64,000 bases of DNA from Paraburkholderia sediminicola (GCF_902859805.1 NZ_CADIKC010000011.1:124001-188000); one strand, 5' to 3'. Positions 46,425-56,181 are shown, counted from the stretch's first letter. The notes: generated by a model from the letters alone, not told the origin. Made by a program: numbers and translations.

Positions 46425-48328
46425 ACTGGGGCTCTCACAGTTACGGGACGAGCGAAGCCACGACCTCCCGGTTCGATGTCAATGAAATTCAGCGTGAGCG
46501 CGGACGCTTCTCCACCGACTTCGTCGTCGTCGCCAGCGAGCCTTGCGTTGCGAACAATCTCCGCCTTTCGGAGCAATTTGGCCTTAAAGGCCAACAGATC
46601 TTCGAGGCACTCACTGGAGAAGCTCGCGGGCAACGCCCCGGCTGCTACAAGCGACAGGAACTCGTGACGGATAGGAGTGAGGTCAAATGCAACGGAATTG
46701 CCTGGACCGGGCGAGAGCGAAACATCGAGCTGCGGGCGGCCAGTCCCTTCGTCGAGCTTGACTGCCATGCCGACCCCGCCCTGCCGGCGGGATGGCGTCT
46801 CATGGTCGCAGAGCACGCTAACGCGGCTTTGCGTGAAGCCTCCGGAGCTGGCAATGAAGATACGGTCGACATTTTCCAACAGCAAGCCGGTCATGACGCG
46901 ATTGAGCCCCTTGGCAATGCGCCCACGAACCGTTTCGCTGACTGGCTTCTTAGACTTCAACGATTCGATCATGTCCAAGTAGTCGCCAGCGAAGTGAAAA
47001 GCGGTCAAGGACCAGCGGGGGTAGCCGGCCTCCGTGTCCGGCACGGTGAAATAGAGCCGGCGGCGCTGGGCCTCAAGCATTTCCAAAAACTCGGATGAGC
47101 CGCCTTCAAGACGAGCACCTTCGTACCCCTCCAAATATGCGTTTTGGGCAGAACGAAAGTTTGGAGTTGCTCCGTAGACTTGGTCGCCACCAACTAGCCG
47201 ATCAAAGTCGGCTTGAAGCCGAGAATCGTCCTTTCCGTAGACTAGGAGGCCGTCAGCCGCGTTGGTCGTTTCCTCGCCTACGCCGAAGCTGGCCATTGCC
47301 TTGAAGACGGGACGATCAGAGGCTCTCCGCTTCGGCAGATTTGCCCCGAATGCGTTGGCGTAGATACTCGCTTTGCCGATGTTGCCGCCATCTAAGATTT
47401 TGGCCACGTCCGCGCAGGTCATCAGGTTCTCCTTGGCATCTTTAGCATCGGAGTAGCCCAAAACCATGTTCGAGCACAGAGCAAGCAGGTCGCGAACGGG
47501 AAGATGAAGTCCGTTGAGCCGCGCGATCTCGATCAAATCACCTAAACGGCGTGCAAGCTGCCCATCATCGGATTCACCGAGGAGCCTGCGACGGTTTTCA
47601 TCGATGGGGCAGACCTTACCTGCCGCCTTGAGCGAGCAACGCTTGCAATTTTCCCACTCGGGGTGACTCGCTACCGCTTTGGCGACTTCTTCGAGCGTCT
47701 TTCGACTAGTTGTGCGGCTAAGGTCGAATACAGCGAGCCGATGGGGTGACGGACCCGCTTGCAAAAATCGCTCTTGCAGGGGCTTGCGAAGCGGATGTAT
47801 CCGATCTTGCCGCTTTCCTAAATCACGCAAGCGGTCGAGCAATTGGCCGTGGTTTGCAGCCAGGATAACCACCTCGGAGTCGTCGCTTCCTAATACAGAC
47901 TTTTCAAGCCGCTGCAACGGCAGATCGCTCTCCTCGCCGTTAAACTCGGAGAGGTCCTTTATAAAAACAGCTAAACGACCGTCGGCAAGTCTGAGCTCCT
48001 TGATGTTGCCCTTGCTCGACCACTCTTTCGGATCGCCTCCCAATCTCGTCCACAACGCGCGACAGTGATAGGTTTTGCCGTCGCCTGCAGTGCCGGCGAT
48101 CAAGATAGAACCCGGAATCTTGGAAGCGACATGCTCCACCATCGCGTCCAGCAACGGTGTCGATAAGCCAATGGGTTGTACTTTGGCCCTTGCGAGGGCA
48201 CCTGCCACGTACTCGTCGAACATCGTTAAGTTGTTCGGTGTCGGGCCATAGCTTCGAAGAAACCGAACCCAGGCTGCTGAAGGCAGTGCGTACGAGCTCG
48301 CATCCCCCTGCTGTTCAGAATTAATCAT
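46421..48328 (-). CDS. DptF/SspF-like P-loop ATPase, 635 aa
   Basis: Walker A GTAGDGKT lies at residues 79-86, with a Walker B-like LAVFIKDLSEFNG (about 118-130). A cysteine cluster (CKRCSLKAAGKVCP, about 230-243) could bind zinc or an Fe-S cluster. Size, P-loop and position as the first gene of an F-G-H set resemble DptF of the Dnd restriction cassette and the SspF slot of SspFGH. The - strand operon starts here and runs through six genes with overlaps or gaps under 10 bp, ending at 34952. Confidence 0.6.
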   Translation of the reverse strand: MINSEQQGDASSYALPSAAWVRFLRSYGPTPNNLTMFDEYVAGALARAKVQPIGLSTPLLDAMVEHVASKIPGSILIAGTAGDGKTYHCRALWTRLGGDPKEWSSKGNIKELRLADGRLAVFIKDLSEFNGEESDLPLQRLEKSVLGSDDSEVVILAANHGQLLDRLRDLGKRQDRIHPLRKPLQERFLQAGPSPHRLAVFDLSRTTSRKTLEEVAKAVASHPEWENCKRCSLKAAGKVCPIDENRRRLLGESDDGQLARRLGDLIEIARLNGLHLPVRDLLALCSNMVLGYSDAKDAKENLMTCADVAKILDGGNIGKASIYANAFGANLPKRRASDRPVFKAMASFGVGEETTNAADGLLVYGKDDSRLQADFDRLVGGDQVYGATPNFRSAQNAYLEGYEGARLEGGSSEFLEMLEAQRRRLYFTVPDTEAGYPRWSLTAFHFAGDYLDMIESLKSKKPVSETVRGRIAKGLNRVMTGLLLENVDRIFIASSGGFTQSRVSVLCDHETPSRRQGGVGMAVKLDEGTGRPQLDVSLSPGPGNSVAFDLTPIRHEFLSLVAAGALPASFSSECLEDLLAFKAKLLRKAEIVRNARLAGDDDEVGGEASALTLNFIDIEPGGRGFARPVTVRAPV

Positions 48329-48753
48329 TTTGGTCTCCCTCGGGTTACCTGACGCAACGCCGGATATAGACGCGCCTGTGCGGCCGCGGAGCCATGAGCG
48401 CGACGGGGTATAAGTTGTAAATATCGACCGATGGAGATGGATGCAAAAAGGGCCGCCAATTGGACGTTCACTAACAGGAATTCAGGGGCCACGAAGCATC
48501 TTGCCGCCGCCGAAAAGGCGGCGGCGCAAACAAGATCTCCTTATGCATTTTGAATCCCCCGCAGTCGTGTCTTATTATCGGCCGGAAATGGCAATTCTTT
48601 CATAGGTTGCCATCCTTGCACAGCGCCGAACGCGCAAATGCTACTCGCTCGGAAGCTTTTTCCCGCGACGAGGCTTGAGGCTCCAGCGGCACGCAACGGC
48701 ACGACACCGTCATCGTTCTGATTCAGTCCTGCTCCGCCTCGACGGCGGCCACG
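48329..48753. promoter_or_regulatory. Operon-start region with a GC-rich hairpin
   Basis: I find no gene. This region should hold the - strand promoter of the six-gene restriction operon. A perfect 9-bp stem GCCGCCGCC (48503-48511) and GGCGGCGGC (48517-48525) closes a GAAAA loop. It has no T-tract on either side, so it is a stable RNA hairpin rather than a standard terminator. It separates the operon from the methyltransferase-like gene downstream of its upstream neighbour. Confidence 0.45.
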
Positions 48754-51357
48754 TCAAATGCCGATGCGGCGGCGCTTCGGGACCAACCTGCCCCCCGAAG
48801 TCTCGATCATATCGATCACCTGTCGAGCGGGCGTCGGACTATAGCTAATGTGGATGGGTCGCTCGCTACCGTAAAAATACAGACGGTCGAACCTCACGTT
48901 ACCTATGATCCATTCGACAACGTCGGCCATATCCTCATCCTCGACAAGAAAATCACACGCCGCGCCGAGACGGTCGCAAATATGTCCGCCACGACGCGTT
49001 CTCTCGTGAGCAGCGTGTTGATCCAGCTTTGGCGCGATCCGCCCGTTTATCTTTGATGCCAAGGCTGGAGAACAAAAGCCGAACGTCAGTTTAACCATGC
49101 CGAAGTACTCGATGACTGGGTCAATTACGTGGGAAGCCAGATCAAAGATCGCATTAAAGCTTTCCGGCTCAAGTGGCATATTTTCGATATCCAATGCCGC
49201 CTGCGTTTCACCGCATTCAATTAATTCCCGAAACGTCAAATAACGCCCACATTTCTGATCCAATGACGGAATCGATTTAGATCGAATCAGCCTATAGCCA
49301 TCTAAAACCAATCGCATCTCATCGATTTTTTTGTTAAACGTCTCAGCATTCGGCCCGTAACCATCAAAGTTGAACACCCCTAACTCATCTAGCATGGACT
49401 CAAACAACACCTGCTCGGCAAAAAAAGGCGATTCCTCGTTAAGGAAGCGAGATTTTCTATATAAATACGGTTCAAGGTAGGCATCCCCGTAATCGAAAAT
49501 GGTCAATTCTTGCTTACGCAAATTAATCTTTACTCGTTGAATCATTCGAGGTAGAGGTGATCCAAAAAAATCGTCAAATTTCATCATCGTCAGCTTTCCA
49601 GACGAAATATGGATCTTCAACAGATCTGCGCTCGTGACATCGCCATAAAGAACCGTACCGCAACCAATATAGGCACGCAGGATTGGAGGCAGTCGCTCAA
49701 CAAGGCCCGTATGGAGCTGAAGAGAAACACCGTCCTCCAGCCATCCTAGACCTTGCTCCGCCGCCTGAGCGCACGCACTAGATATCTGCGCCACATCCGC
49801 CAAGCTGAACAGTAGCTCTTTGCCGGCGAAAAGTGCACCCGGATAGCTGCCGAAGAATGCTTTCACGTCAGCCTGGAGTTGAGGCTCGAGCCTGCTGTAT
49901 GGGGAACGCTTATCGAATTGCAGTAACGCGAAGTAGACGCGGAGATCATCCGCGCGAGAGGACGCCGCTTGCTCAAGGAGGAGCGTGGCATCATCCTTTG
50001 TCTCTTTAAGAAACCTGATGGCGGCAGCTATCGATCCGAACGCGCCAACCTCTTGCTGCAGCTCCTGCAATTCGTTTCTGACCGGATCGCGACCGAGCGT
50101 CAGGCAAAGTCGCCAGAGCTCATCGAGAGACTCCCGATGACGTTCATACAGCAGCTCAAGGCGATTTGTCTTGCGCTTAACAATAGGATTTTCGGCAGGG
50201 CTTCGAGCCACCGGACGTGCCAAGGACCTGGGCGGGACGGTTCGCCGCTTACTTTTGACTCGAGCAAAACGAAAGCGCTGCTCCTGATCCTTATCCTTGA
50301 AGACAAAAAATACACCCGGCCCAACGGCTATGGCATCGTTCCCCGTGACGCGATCGATGAAGGCCTTCAATTCCGCTTGCGAGTAGTACTTTTGGAAAGT
50401 ATTTCTCGAAGTTAGGACGCCGTCACCATAGGGAACACCGCGGACAGGATCCTGATTGGAAAGCATGGCTGAAACGACAAGGATCTCGTTCGACAGAGAA
50501 TACGATGTCTTAATAGCGAGTTCACGTTCAGCCAGGTTCTCAATCACATTTATGACAAATCCAAGATTAACGATGGAAGCAGATGTGATCGGCTGCTCAT
50601 TCGCGTAGTGAGGGTCCCAGCCCGCGGCGTCAACGCCAAGCCCCTTGAGTCCTCTTATGTCGTCCCCTCGTCCGCAACCGTAATCGAATAGCGAGCGCGT
50701 ACCGTCGAGAAATCCAAAGCGGGAAAGCATCTGTATCGGCGCCGACAAGCTGTAGCGAGACAACGCAGTGCGATGACGTTCGATTAGACCGCTACTGCTT
50801 GCGCCCTGCGAGTCCTCCGGTTCGTGGTTCGCAATCGGCACGAGCTCGTGATCCGACAACCGGTAGCCCCGCTGCTTGATGAGAGCTTCGAAATTCTGGC
50901 GGAAGCCAATACGAGCTGGATCGTCGAATAGCCCTATCTGCTCAGCCACATCGGTCAACTGCCTGAAGACTTCCCAACGCGGATGATCACGGGCTATGAG
51001 CAATTCCTTACGATGCAAGATCGGTGGGTTGATCGACGATTCGTAGCTCCGAAACCGGCACTTCTTCTGATCAAGATCAACAGACCAACTGCGCTTCAGG
51101 ACGGGGAAGGCCTCGTCAAAGAACCTCGGGTAGTCGAGCAAAGACATATTCGCCATGGACAGTCCTATCCGAATAACATTGAAATCGCTCCCGGCAGTCA
51201 GGCTCGTCAGCGAAATACCTTCGTCTATGCTGCGCCGCAACGTATCTGGAAGGCGCGCCAGAAGAGACACATGAAAATATGCGTCGCTCGCAACGACCTT
51301 TCCGATCTCGGCACCTAGATGCGTCAAAAAATTTTCCCTGATGGTTGTCAAGCTCAT
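48754..51357 (-). CDS. DNA phosphorothioation-associated putative methyltransferase, 867 aa
   Basis: The family-specific stretch RHRTALSRYSLSAPIQ (194-209) precedes an S-adenosylmethionine motif I FDYGCGRGDD (224-233), then GWDPHYAN, NLGFVINVIENLAER and YGDGVLTSRNTFQKYY. This matches the family annotated as DNA phosphorothioation-associated methyltransferase (TIGR04096, recalled), common in dnd/ssp islands. Its target is not established. It has its own upstream gap and is separated by 425 bp from the six-gene operon, so it is probably transcribed separately. Its codon usage is more AT-rich in the second half than that of its neighbours, suggesting separate acquisition. Confidence 0.8.
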   Translation of the reverse strand: MSLTTIRENFLTHLGAEIGKVVASDAYFHVSLLARLPDTLRRSIDEGISLTSLTAGSDFNVIRIGLSMANMSLLDYPRFFDEAFPVLKRSWSVDLDQKKCRFRSYESSINPPILHRKELLIARDHPRWEVFRQLTDVAEQIGLFDDPARIGFRQNFEALIKQRGYRLSDHELVPIANHEPEDSQGASSSGLIERHRTALSRYSLSAPIQMLSRFGFLDGTRSLFDYGCGRGDDIRGLKGLGVDAAGWDPHYANEQPITSASIVNLGFVINVIENLAERELAIKTSYSLSNEILVVSAMLSNQDPVRGVPYGDGVLTSRNTFQKYYSQAELKAFIDRVTGNDAIAVGPGVFFVFKDKDQEQRFRFARVKSKRRTVPPRSLARPVARSPAENPIVKRKTNRLELLYERHRESLDELWRLCLTLGRDPVRNELQELQQEVGAFGSIAAAIRFLKETKDDATLLLEQAASSRADDLRVYFALLQFDKRSPYSRLEPQLQADVKAFFGSYPGALFAGKELLFSLADVAQISSACAQAAEQGLGWLEDGVSLQLHTGLVERLPPILRAYIGCGTVLYGDVTSADLLKIHISSGKLTMMKFDDFFGSPLPRMIQRVKINLRKQELTIFDYGDAYLEPYLYRKSRFLNEESPFFAEQVLFESMLDELGVFNFDGYGPNAETFNKKIDEMRLVLDGYRLIRSKSIPSLDQKCGRYLTFRELIECGETQAALDIENMPLEPESFNAIFDLASHVIDPVIEYFGMVKLTFGFCSPALASKINGRIAPKLDQHAAHERTRRGGHICDRLGAACDFLVEDEDMADVVEWIIGNVRFDRLYFYGSERPIHISYSPTPARQVIDMIETSGGRLVPKRRRIGI

Positions 51358-51833
51358 CTCGTAACTCTCGACACTGGAATCACCGTTCTCGCGCGCCTGC
51401 CGCCTTCGTAGAGGGCCACCTAGCTCGACCTCACAACAGGATAACGCGCCTCAAGATGACAAGTGCTCTACCGACCGATCGAATTGCAACACTAAAAACC
51501 GGCAACCGTGTGCGGCGCGTCAAGCCGTTCTACAGCATCCGCCATTACCGTGGATGCTCGCCAACGTCGATCGAGAAGTCGTCGGAAACCGCGACGTGGA
51601 ACTGCTCGAATGCAAGACCGCTGGGGAATTCGGCGCACTCTCGTGGCGCGATGGCGTTACCGGCGTTACTCTGGGAATCCTCGTTCTTCGTTCGCGGTAT
51701 AGGTGGCGTTCTATGATGAGCGTGTGGGTCTTAGAAGACTCAACGGTTCTACGGCACCAGAGCATCATGATGATGGATCGGAGTGGATCTGAGCGGACCG
51801 AATCCGGGTACACAGCGGTTACACGGCATCCAG

Positions 51834-51884
51834 AAACAAAAAAGGGTTACAGGCAAGCCGCCTGTAACCCTTTGATTTTATTGA
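51834..51884. terminator. Bidirectional intrinsic terminator
   Basis: A 14-bp perfect stem AAAGGGTTACAGGC (51841-51854) and GCCTGTAACCCTTT (51860-51873) with loop AAGCC has T-rich tails on both strands (GATTTTATT on +, TTTGTTTCTG on -). On the - strand it lies just after the tRNA-like fragment, as terminators normally follow tRNA genes. Confidence 0.75.
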
Positions 51885-51924
51885 TGGAGTGGAGGAGGGT
51901 CGAACTCCCGACCTTCCCATTGCA
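51885..51924 (-). other. tRNA 3'-end-like remnant, possible attachment site
   Basis: On the - strand the sequence GGGAGTTCGACCCTCC reads like a T-arm (5-bp stem, TTCGACC loop) followed by an acceptor-like tail and then a terminator. No 5' half, anticodon arm or correctly spaced CCA is visible, so it is not an intact tRNA gene. Tyrosine-integrase islands often leave such 3' fragments as att sites, which fits the decayed integrase at 28.4-29.0 kb. The link is inference. Confidence 0.3.
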
Positions 51925-52272
51925 ACAGCGACTTCCGCCTATTCGCGGTTTCTGGCACGTGCCAGCCTCAAAACTGTGACGTCAGTCCCAAATTAATCCC
52001 ACGGGCCCCGCCTGCGATTGGCGGTCATTTGATTCTGAACGAGGCCAGTCACATTAATCCCGTCCCACAGTCGCATAGCTACAGCGCCAGTCGCACTTAC
52101 TCTGTCGCCCTACGATCAAGAAAACGACGACTACATCAACTAGATGCCCGACGCTCTTCAGGCCATGACGTCAATCGCGTTCGCCGTGTGAGCTATCGGG
52201 TCGCATCCATCGATAAATGTCTCAATAGACGCTTCCCAAAATCTCATATTATGGTTCCTGCTACAAAGAACA

Positions 52273-54744
52273 TCAAACATCAATATTCCCCGCCCGCAAC
52301 GCATTCGACTCAATGAAAGCCCGACGCGGCTCCACATCATCCCCCATGAGCGTCGTAAAGATGCCATCAGCCGCAATAGCATCCTCAATCTGCACCCTCA
52401 GCAAGCGACGCACAGTCGGATCCATCGTCGTTTCCCAAAGCTGCCCAGGGTTCATCTCACCGAGACCCTTATAGCGCTGCTTCGAGATATTCCGTTCAGC
52501 ATCAGCCAGCAACCACTTCATAGCGCTCTTGAAGTCGGTAACAGCCATACTCCGTTCGCCGCGCTTGATGACAGCACCAGTCCCAATCAACCCCTTAAAC
52601 GTATTAGCGGTATTGATCAGCTGCTGGTAATCAGCAGTGAGCTGAAAATCCTGATCCAACACAGAAATCTTCTGATTCCCGTGATGAGTCCGCGCAACGC
52701 GCAGCGAGCGCAGCTCACGCACCGGGTCATACATCGTCGTGACCTTAACCTCAGGCTTCAACGCATCATCCCGCAACTTGGCCTCAAGAGCCGCCGCCGA
52801 CACCGCAGCCGCTTCCTCACTGGACAGGTCAATAACAACCCCATCCATCACAGCCTCAAGCGCCCCAGCGTCATATAACCGGCTCAGACGATTCACCACA
52901 GCTTGAGCCAGCAAATAGGCCCGAGCCAACTCACCAAGCGCATCGCCGGTGATAGGCGTAGCGCCTTCGGAAGCCAGCAGTTCAGACCCCTGCAACGCCA
53001 GCTTCAGGATGTGAGCATTAACCTCAGCCTCATCCTTCAAATACCGTTCATCCTTACCCGCCTTGATCTTGAACAGCGGCGGCTGCGCGATATAGATATA
53101 CCCACGCTCGATCATGTCCGGCATCTGACGATAGAAGAACGTCAGCAGCAGCGTGCGGATGTGCGCGCCGTCCACGTCAGCATCGGTCATGATGATGATG
53201 CGGTGATAACGCAGCTTATCGAGGTTGTAGTCTTCCTTGCCGATGCCACAACCCAAGGCAGTGATCAAAGTCACAATCTGCTCCGAAGAAAGCAGCTTGT
53301 CATAGCGCGCCTTCTCCACGTTGAGCACCTTGCCGCGCAGCGGCAAGATCGCCTGAAACTTCCGGTCACGCCCCTGCTTCGCCGAGCCGCCAGCCGAGTC
53401 ACCCTCGACGATATAAATCTCAGACTTCGCCGGATCCTTCTCCTGGCAATCCGCCAGCTTCCCAGGCAAACCCACGCCATCCAGCACGCCCTTACGACGC
53501 GTCATTTCACGCGCCTTCCGAGCCGCATCCCGCGCCCGCGCCGCATCAACAATCTTGCCGCAGATGATCTTCGCGTCGTTCGGCGTTTCCAGCAGGAATT
53601 CTTCGAGCGCCTTCGCGACCACATCCTCCACCGGTGCGCGCACTTCCGACGACACCAGCTTGTCCTTGGTCTGCGCGCTGAACTTCGGCTCCGGCACCTT
53701 CACCGACAGCACGCACGAGAGCCCTTCGCGCATGTCGTCGCCGGCCGTTTCGACCTTCGCTTTCTTCGCGACTTCGTGATCGGTGATGTACTTGTTCAAC
53801 ACGCGCGTCATCGCCGCACGCAACCCGGTCAGGTGGGTGCCGCCGTCGCGCTGCGGAATGTTGTTCGTGAAGCACAGCACGTTTTCGTTGTAGCTGTCGT
53901 TCCACTGCATCGCCACTTCCACGCCCACGCCGTCTTTCTCGCCGCTGATGTGGAAAATGTTCGGGTGCAGCACGGCCTTGTTCTTGTTGATGTACTCAAC
54001 AAAACCCTTCACGCCGCCCACGAACGCGAAATCTTCTTCCTTGCCCGTGCGCTGGTCGGTCAGCTTGATTCGCACGCCGTTATTCAGGAACGACAGTTCG
54101 CGAATCCGCTTGGCCAGAATGTCGTAGTGATATTCGACATTGCCGAAAATCGTCTCGTCAGCCAGGAAGTGCACTTCGGTGCCGCGGTTTTCGGTGTCGC
54201 CAATCAGCTGAATCGGCGAGACAGCCACGCCGTCGATCTCTTCGATCACGCGGTTCTGCGGCACGCCACGGTGGAATTCCATGAAGTGCTTCTTGCCGTC
54301 GCGGCGAATGGTCAGGCGCAGCCACGCCGAGAGCGCGTTCACGCACGAGACGCCCACGCCGTGCAGACCGCCGGACACCTTGTAGCTGTTCTGGTCGAAC
54401 TTGCCGCCGGCGTGCAGCTCGGTCATCACGATTTCAGCGGCGCTGCGCTTCGGATCGTGCTTGTCGTCCATCTTCAGGCCGGTCGGCACACCGCGGCCGT
54501 TGTCGGTGATCGAGATCGAGTTGTCCGCGTGAATGATCACCTGGATATCGTTGCAATGCCCCGCCAACGCTTCGTCGATGGAGTTGTCCAGCACTTCGAA
54601 TACGAGGTGATGCAAACCGGTCCCGTCTGACGTATCCCCGATGTACATCCCCGGCCGCTTGCGTACCGCCTCCAGACCTTCGAGGATCTGAATCGAGGAG
54701 GCGCCGTAGCTGTTATCGGGTTGCGAATTGTTCGTTTCAGTCAT
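52273..54744 (-). CDS. gyrB: DNA gyrase subunit B, 823 aa
   Basis: ATP-driven type II topoisomerase subunit that introduces negative supercoils together with GyrA. The GHKL ATPase domain has EVLDNSIDEAL and GRGVPTG. The TOPRIM domain carries EGDSAGG and DADVDGAHIRTLLLTFF. The C-terminal end has the usual GLGEMNPGQLWETTMDP motif. Length is normal for betaproteobacterial GyrB. It completes the standard dnaA-dnaN-gyrB run and ends at the border with the accessory region. Confidence 0.98.
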   Translation of the reverse strand: MTETNNSQPDNSYGASSIQILEGLEAVRKRPGMYIGDTSDGTGLHHLVFEVLDNSIDEALAGHCNDIQVIIHADNSISITDNGRGVPTGLKMDDKHDPKRSAAEIVMTELHAGGKFDQNSYKVSGGLHGVGVSCVNALSAWLRLTIRRDGKKHFMEFHRGVPQNRVIEEIDGVAVSPIQLIGDTENRGTEVHFLADETIFGNVEYHYDILAKRIRELSFLNNGVRIKLTDQRTGKEEDFAFVGGVKGFVEYINKNKAVLHPNIFHISGEKDGVGVEVAMQWNDSYNENVLCFTNNIPQRDGGTHLTGLRAAMTRVLNKYITDHEVAKKAKVETAGDDMREGLSCVLSVKVPEPKFSAQTKDKLVSSEVRAPVEDVVAKALEEFLLETPNDAKIICGKIVDAARARDAARKAREMTRRKGVLDGVGLPGKLADCQEKDPAKSEIYIVEGDSAGGSAKQGRDRKFQAILPLRGKVLNVEKARYDKLLSSEQIVTLITALGCGIGKEDYNLDKLRYHRIIIMTDADVDGAHIRTLLLTFFYRQMPDMIERGYIYIAQPPLFKIKAGKDERYLKDEAEVNAHILKLALQGSELLASEGATPITGDALGELARAYLLAQAVVNRLSRLYDAGALEAVMDGVVIDLSSEEAAAVSAAALEAKLRDDALKPEVKVTTMYDPVRELRSLRVARTHHGNQKISVLDQDFQLTADYQQLINTANTFKGLIGTGAVIKRGERSMAVTDFKSAMKWLLADAERNISKQRYKGLGEMNPGQLWETTMDPTVRRLLRVQIEDAIAADGIFTTLMGDDVEPRRAFIESNALRAGNIDV

Positions 54745-54803
54745 GGATTTTTTCCGGTTCTGCGTTACTGCAAGGTTGCTGCTCGGGACTTTTCAAAACA
54801 CCA

Positions 54804-54835
54804 TAAAAACGCCAAAGGGGCACTGCGCCCCTTGG
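54804..54835 (-). terminator. Intrinsic terminator between dnaN and gyrB
   Basis: Stem AAGGGGC (54815-54821) and GCCCCTT (54827-54833) is followed on the - strand by GGCGTTTTT. It can end or attenuate dnaA-dnaN transcription before gyrB, which then needs its own promoter in the remaining gap. Confidence 0.6.
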
Positions 54836-54858
54836 TGTGTTCTTTGGTTTTGGACGCG

Positions 54859-55962
54859 TTAGATGCGCATCGGCATCACGACGTATTTGAATTCGTCGTT
54901 CTCGGGAATCGTGATCAACGCGCTGGAGCTGGCGTCGCCAAGGCTCACTTGCAACATGTCGACTTTCAGGTTCGCGAGCACGTCGAGCAGATACGTGACG
55001 TTGAACCCGATATCGACGCTGTCGCCGTCGTACGCGATTTCCAGTTCTTCCTGCGCCTCTTCCTGATCGGCGTTGGTCGACATGATCTTCAACTGGCCCG
55101 GCTCGATGATGCAGCGCACGCCCTTGAATTTGTCCGACGTCAAAATCGCGGCGCGTTGCAGCGAGCGCTGCAGTTCTTCACGGCCGATCACGAACTGATT
55201 CTTGTGCGACTTCGGAATCACGCGCTGGAAGTCGGGGAATTTGCCTTCCACCAGCTTCGACACCAGTTCGACCTGGCCGAAGGTGAACTTCACCTGCGTG
55301 GGCGCGATGTCGATCTTCAGCGTGTCGTCGATGTCCTCCAACAGACGCTGCAGTTCGAGAATCGTCTTGCGCGGAATGATGACTTCCTGGCGCGCGAACG
55401 AGCCTTCAATCTTCATCGACGAGAACGCGAGGCGGTGGCCGTCTGTTGCGACTGCCATCAGCTGGTCGCCGTCTACCACCAGCAGCATGCCGTTCAGGTA
55501 GTAGCGGATGTCCTGCTGGGCCATCGAGAAATGGACCATGCCGAGCAACTGGCGGAACGTTTTCTGGGGAACCACCAGGTTCGCGCCGTAGTCTTTAGCC
55601 TGAGCGACGGTCGGGAACTCGTCGGCCGCCAGGGTTTGCAGCGCAAAGCGGCTCTTGCCGGATTGCACGGTCAAACGCTTGTCGTTCAGCGTGAGCGTGA
55701 CCTGCCCGTCGGGCATGGCACGCAGAATGTCGAGGAGCTTTCTTGCTGCCACCGTGGTCGCGACCGAATCGCCGCCCACGCCAAAATCGGCACGCGTGGT
55801 GATCTGCAACTCGAGGTCGGTCGACAGGAACGACACTTCAGGGCCGTTCTTGGTAATCAGCAAATTGGCGAGGATCGGCAACGTATGGCGGCGTTCGACG
55901 ATGCCGCTCACGGTTTGCAGCGGCCTGAGGAGGTTATCGCGTTCGGTCTTGACCAGTTGCAT
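54859..55962 (-). CDS. dnaN: DNA polymerase III beta sliding clamp, 367 aa
   Basis: The clamp encircles DNA and tethers the replicative polymerase. The start MQLVKTERDNLLRPLQ and the end FKYVVMPMRI are typical, and the length is standard. The ATG at 55962 is chosen because homologues begin there and AAGGAA lies 7 nt upstream; a longer in-frame start at 56022 has no support. It is 219 bp downstream of dnaA. Confidence 0.98.
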   Translation of the reverse strand: MQLVKTERDNLLRPLQTVSGIVERRHTLPILANLLITKNGPEVSFLSTDLELQITTRADFGVGGDSVATTVAARKLLDILRAMPDGQVTLTLNDKRLTVQSGKSRFALQTLAADEFPTVAQAKDYGANLVVPQKTFRQLLGMVHFSMAQQDIRYYLNGMLLVVDGDQLMAVATDGHRLAFSSMKIEGSFARQEVIIPRKTILELQRLLEDIDDTLKIDIAPTQVKFTFGQVELVSKLVEGKFPDFQRVIPKSHKNQFVIGREELQRSLQRAAILTSDKFKGVRCIIEPGQLKIMSTNADQEEAQEELEIAYDGDSVDIGFNVTYLLDVLANLKVDMLQVSLGDASSSALITIPENDEFKYVVMPMRI

Positions 55963-56181
55963 AGAGTTCCTTCGTTGATATAACGGCCTGCGCGCCTGAC
56001 TTGCCAGCCTTACAGCGCGCAACCGCGGCTCCCCGCCGGCGCTACGCAGCGCCTGTCACGGCGTGAATTCCGCCCGCGGCCGCCGGGCGGTTAAACCTGT
56101 ATTGTGCCTGAAAACGGAACCGCTCCACTAAAATGGGGGCGAGTTCCGAAATAAACAGATCGAAATTTCCTTCCAGGCTGC

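Larger units (their letters stand above)
51358..52272. other. Gene-free stretch at the possible right edge of the defence island
   Basis: I see no gene in these 915 bp. They hold a strong bidirectional terminator (51841-51873), a tRNA-like fragment (51885-51924) and a perfect 12-bp palindrome TGGCACGTGCCA (51953-51964). The left part next to the methyltransferase gene would contain its promoter. Confidence 0.5.

Noticed and set aside
48503..48525. Terminator of the methyltransferase-like gene
   Set aside because: The hairpin is strong but has no T-tract on either strand, so I list it only as a hairpin.
51885..51924. Intact tRNA gene
   Set aside because: Only a T-arm-like part is present; D-arm, anticodon arm and correctly spaced CCA are missing.
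51554..51979. 141-codon + strand ORF across the terminator and tRNA-like fragment
   Set aside because: Its tail (MEWRRVELPTFPL) is the familiar false translation across tRNA 3' ends; it has no support as a protein.
52903..54630. 575-codon + strand ORF opposite gyrB
   Set aside because: gyrB is certain on the other strand; this translation is dominated by Arg, His, Leu and Val as expected for antisense of GC-rich codons.
54721..55983. 420-codon + strand ORF opposite dnaN
   Set aside because: Antisense of dnaN with the same compositional bias and no domain.
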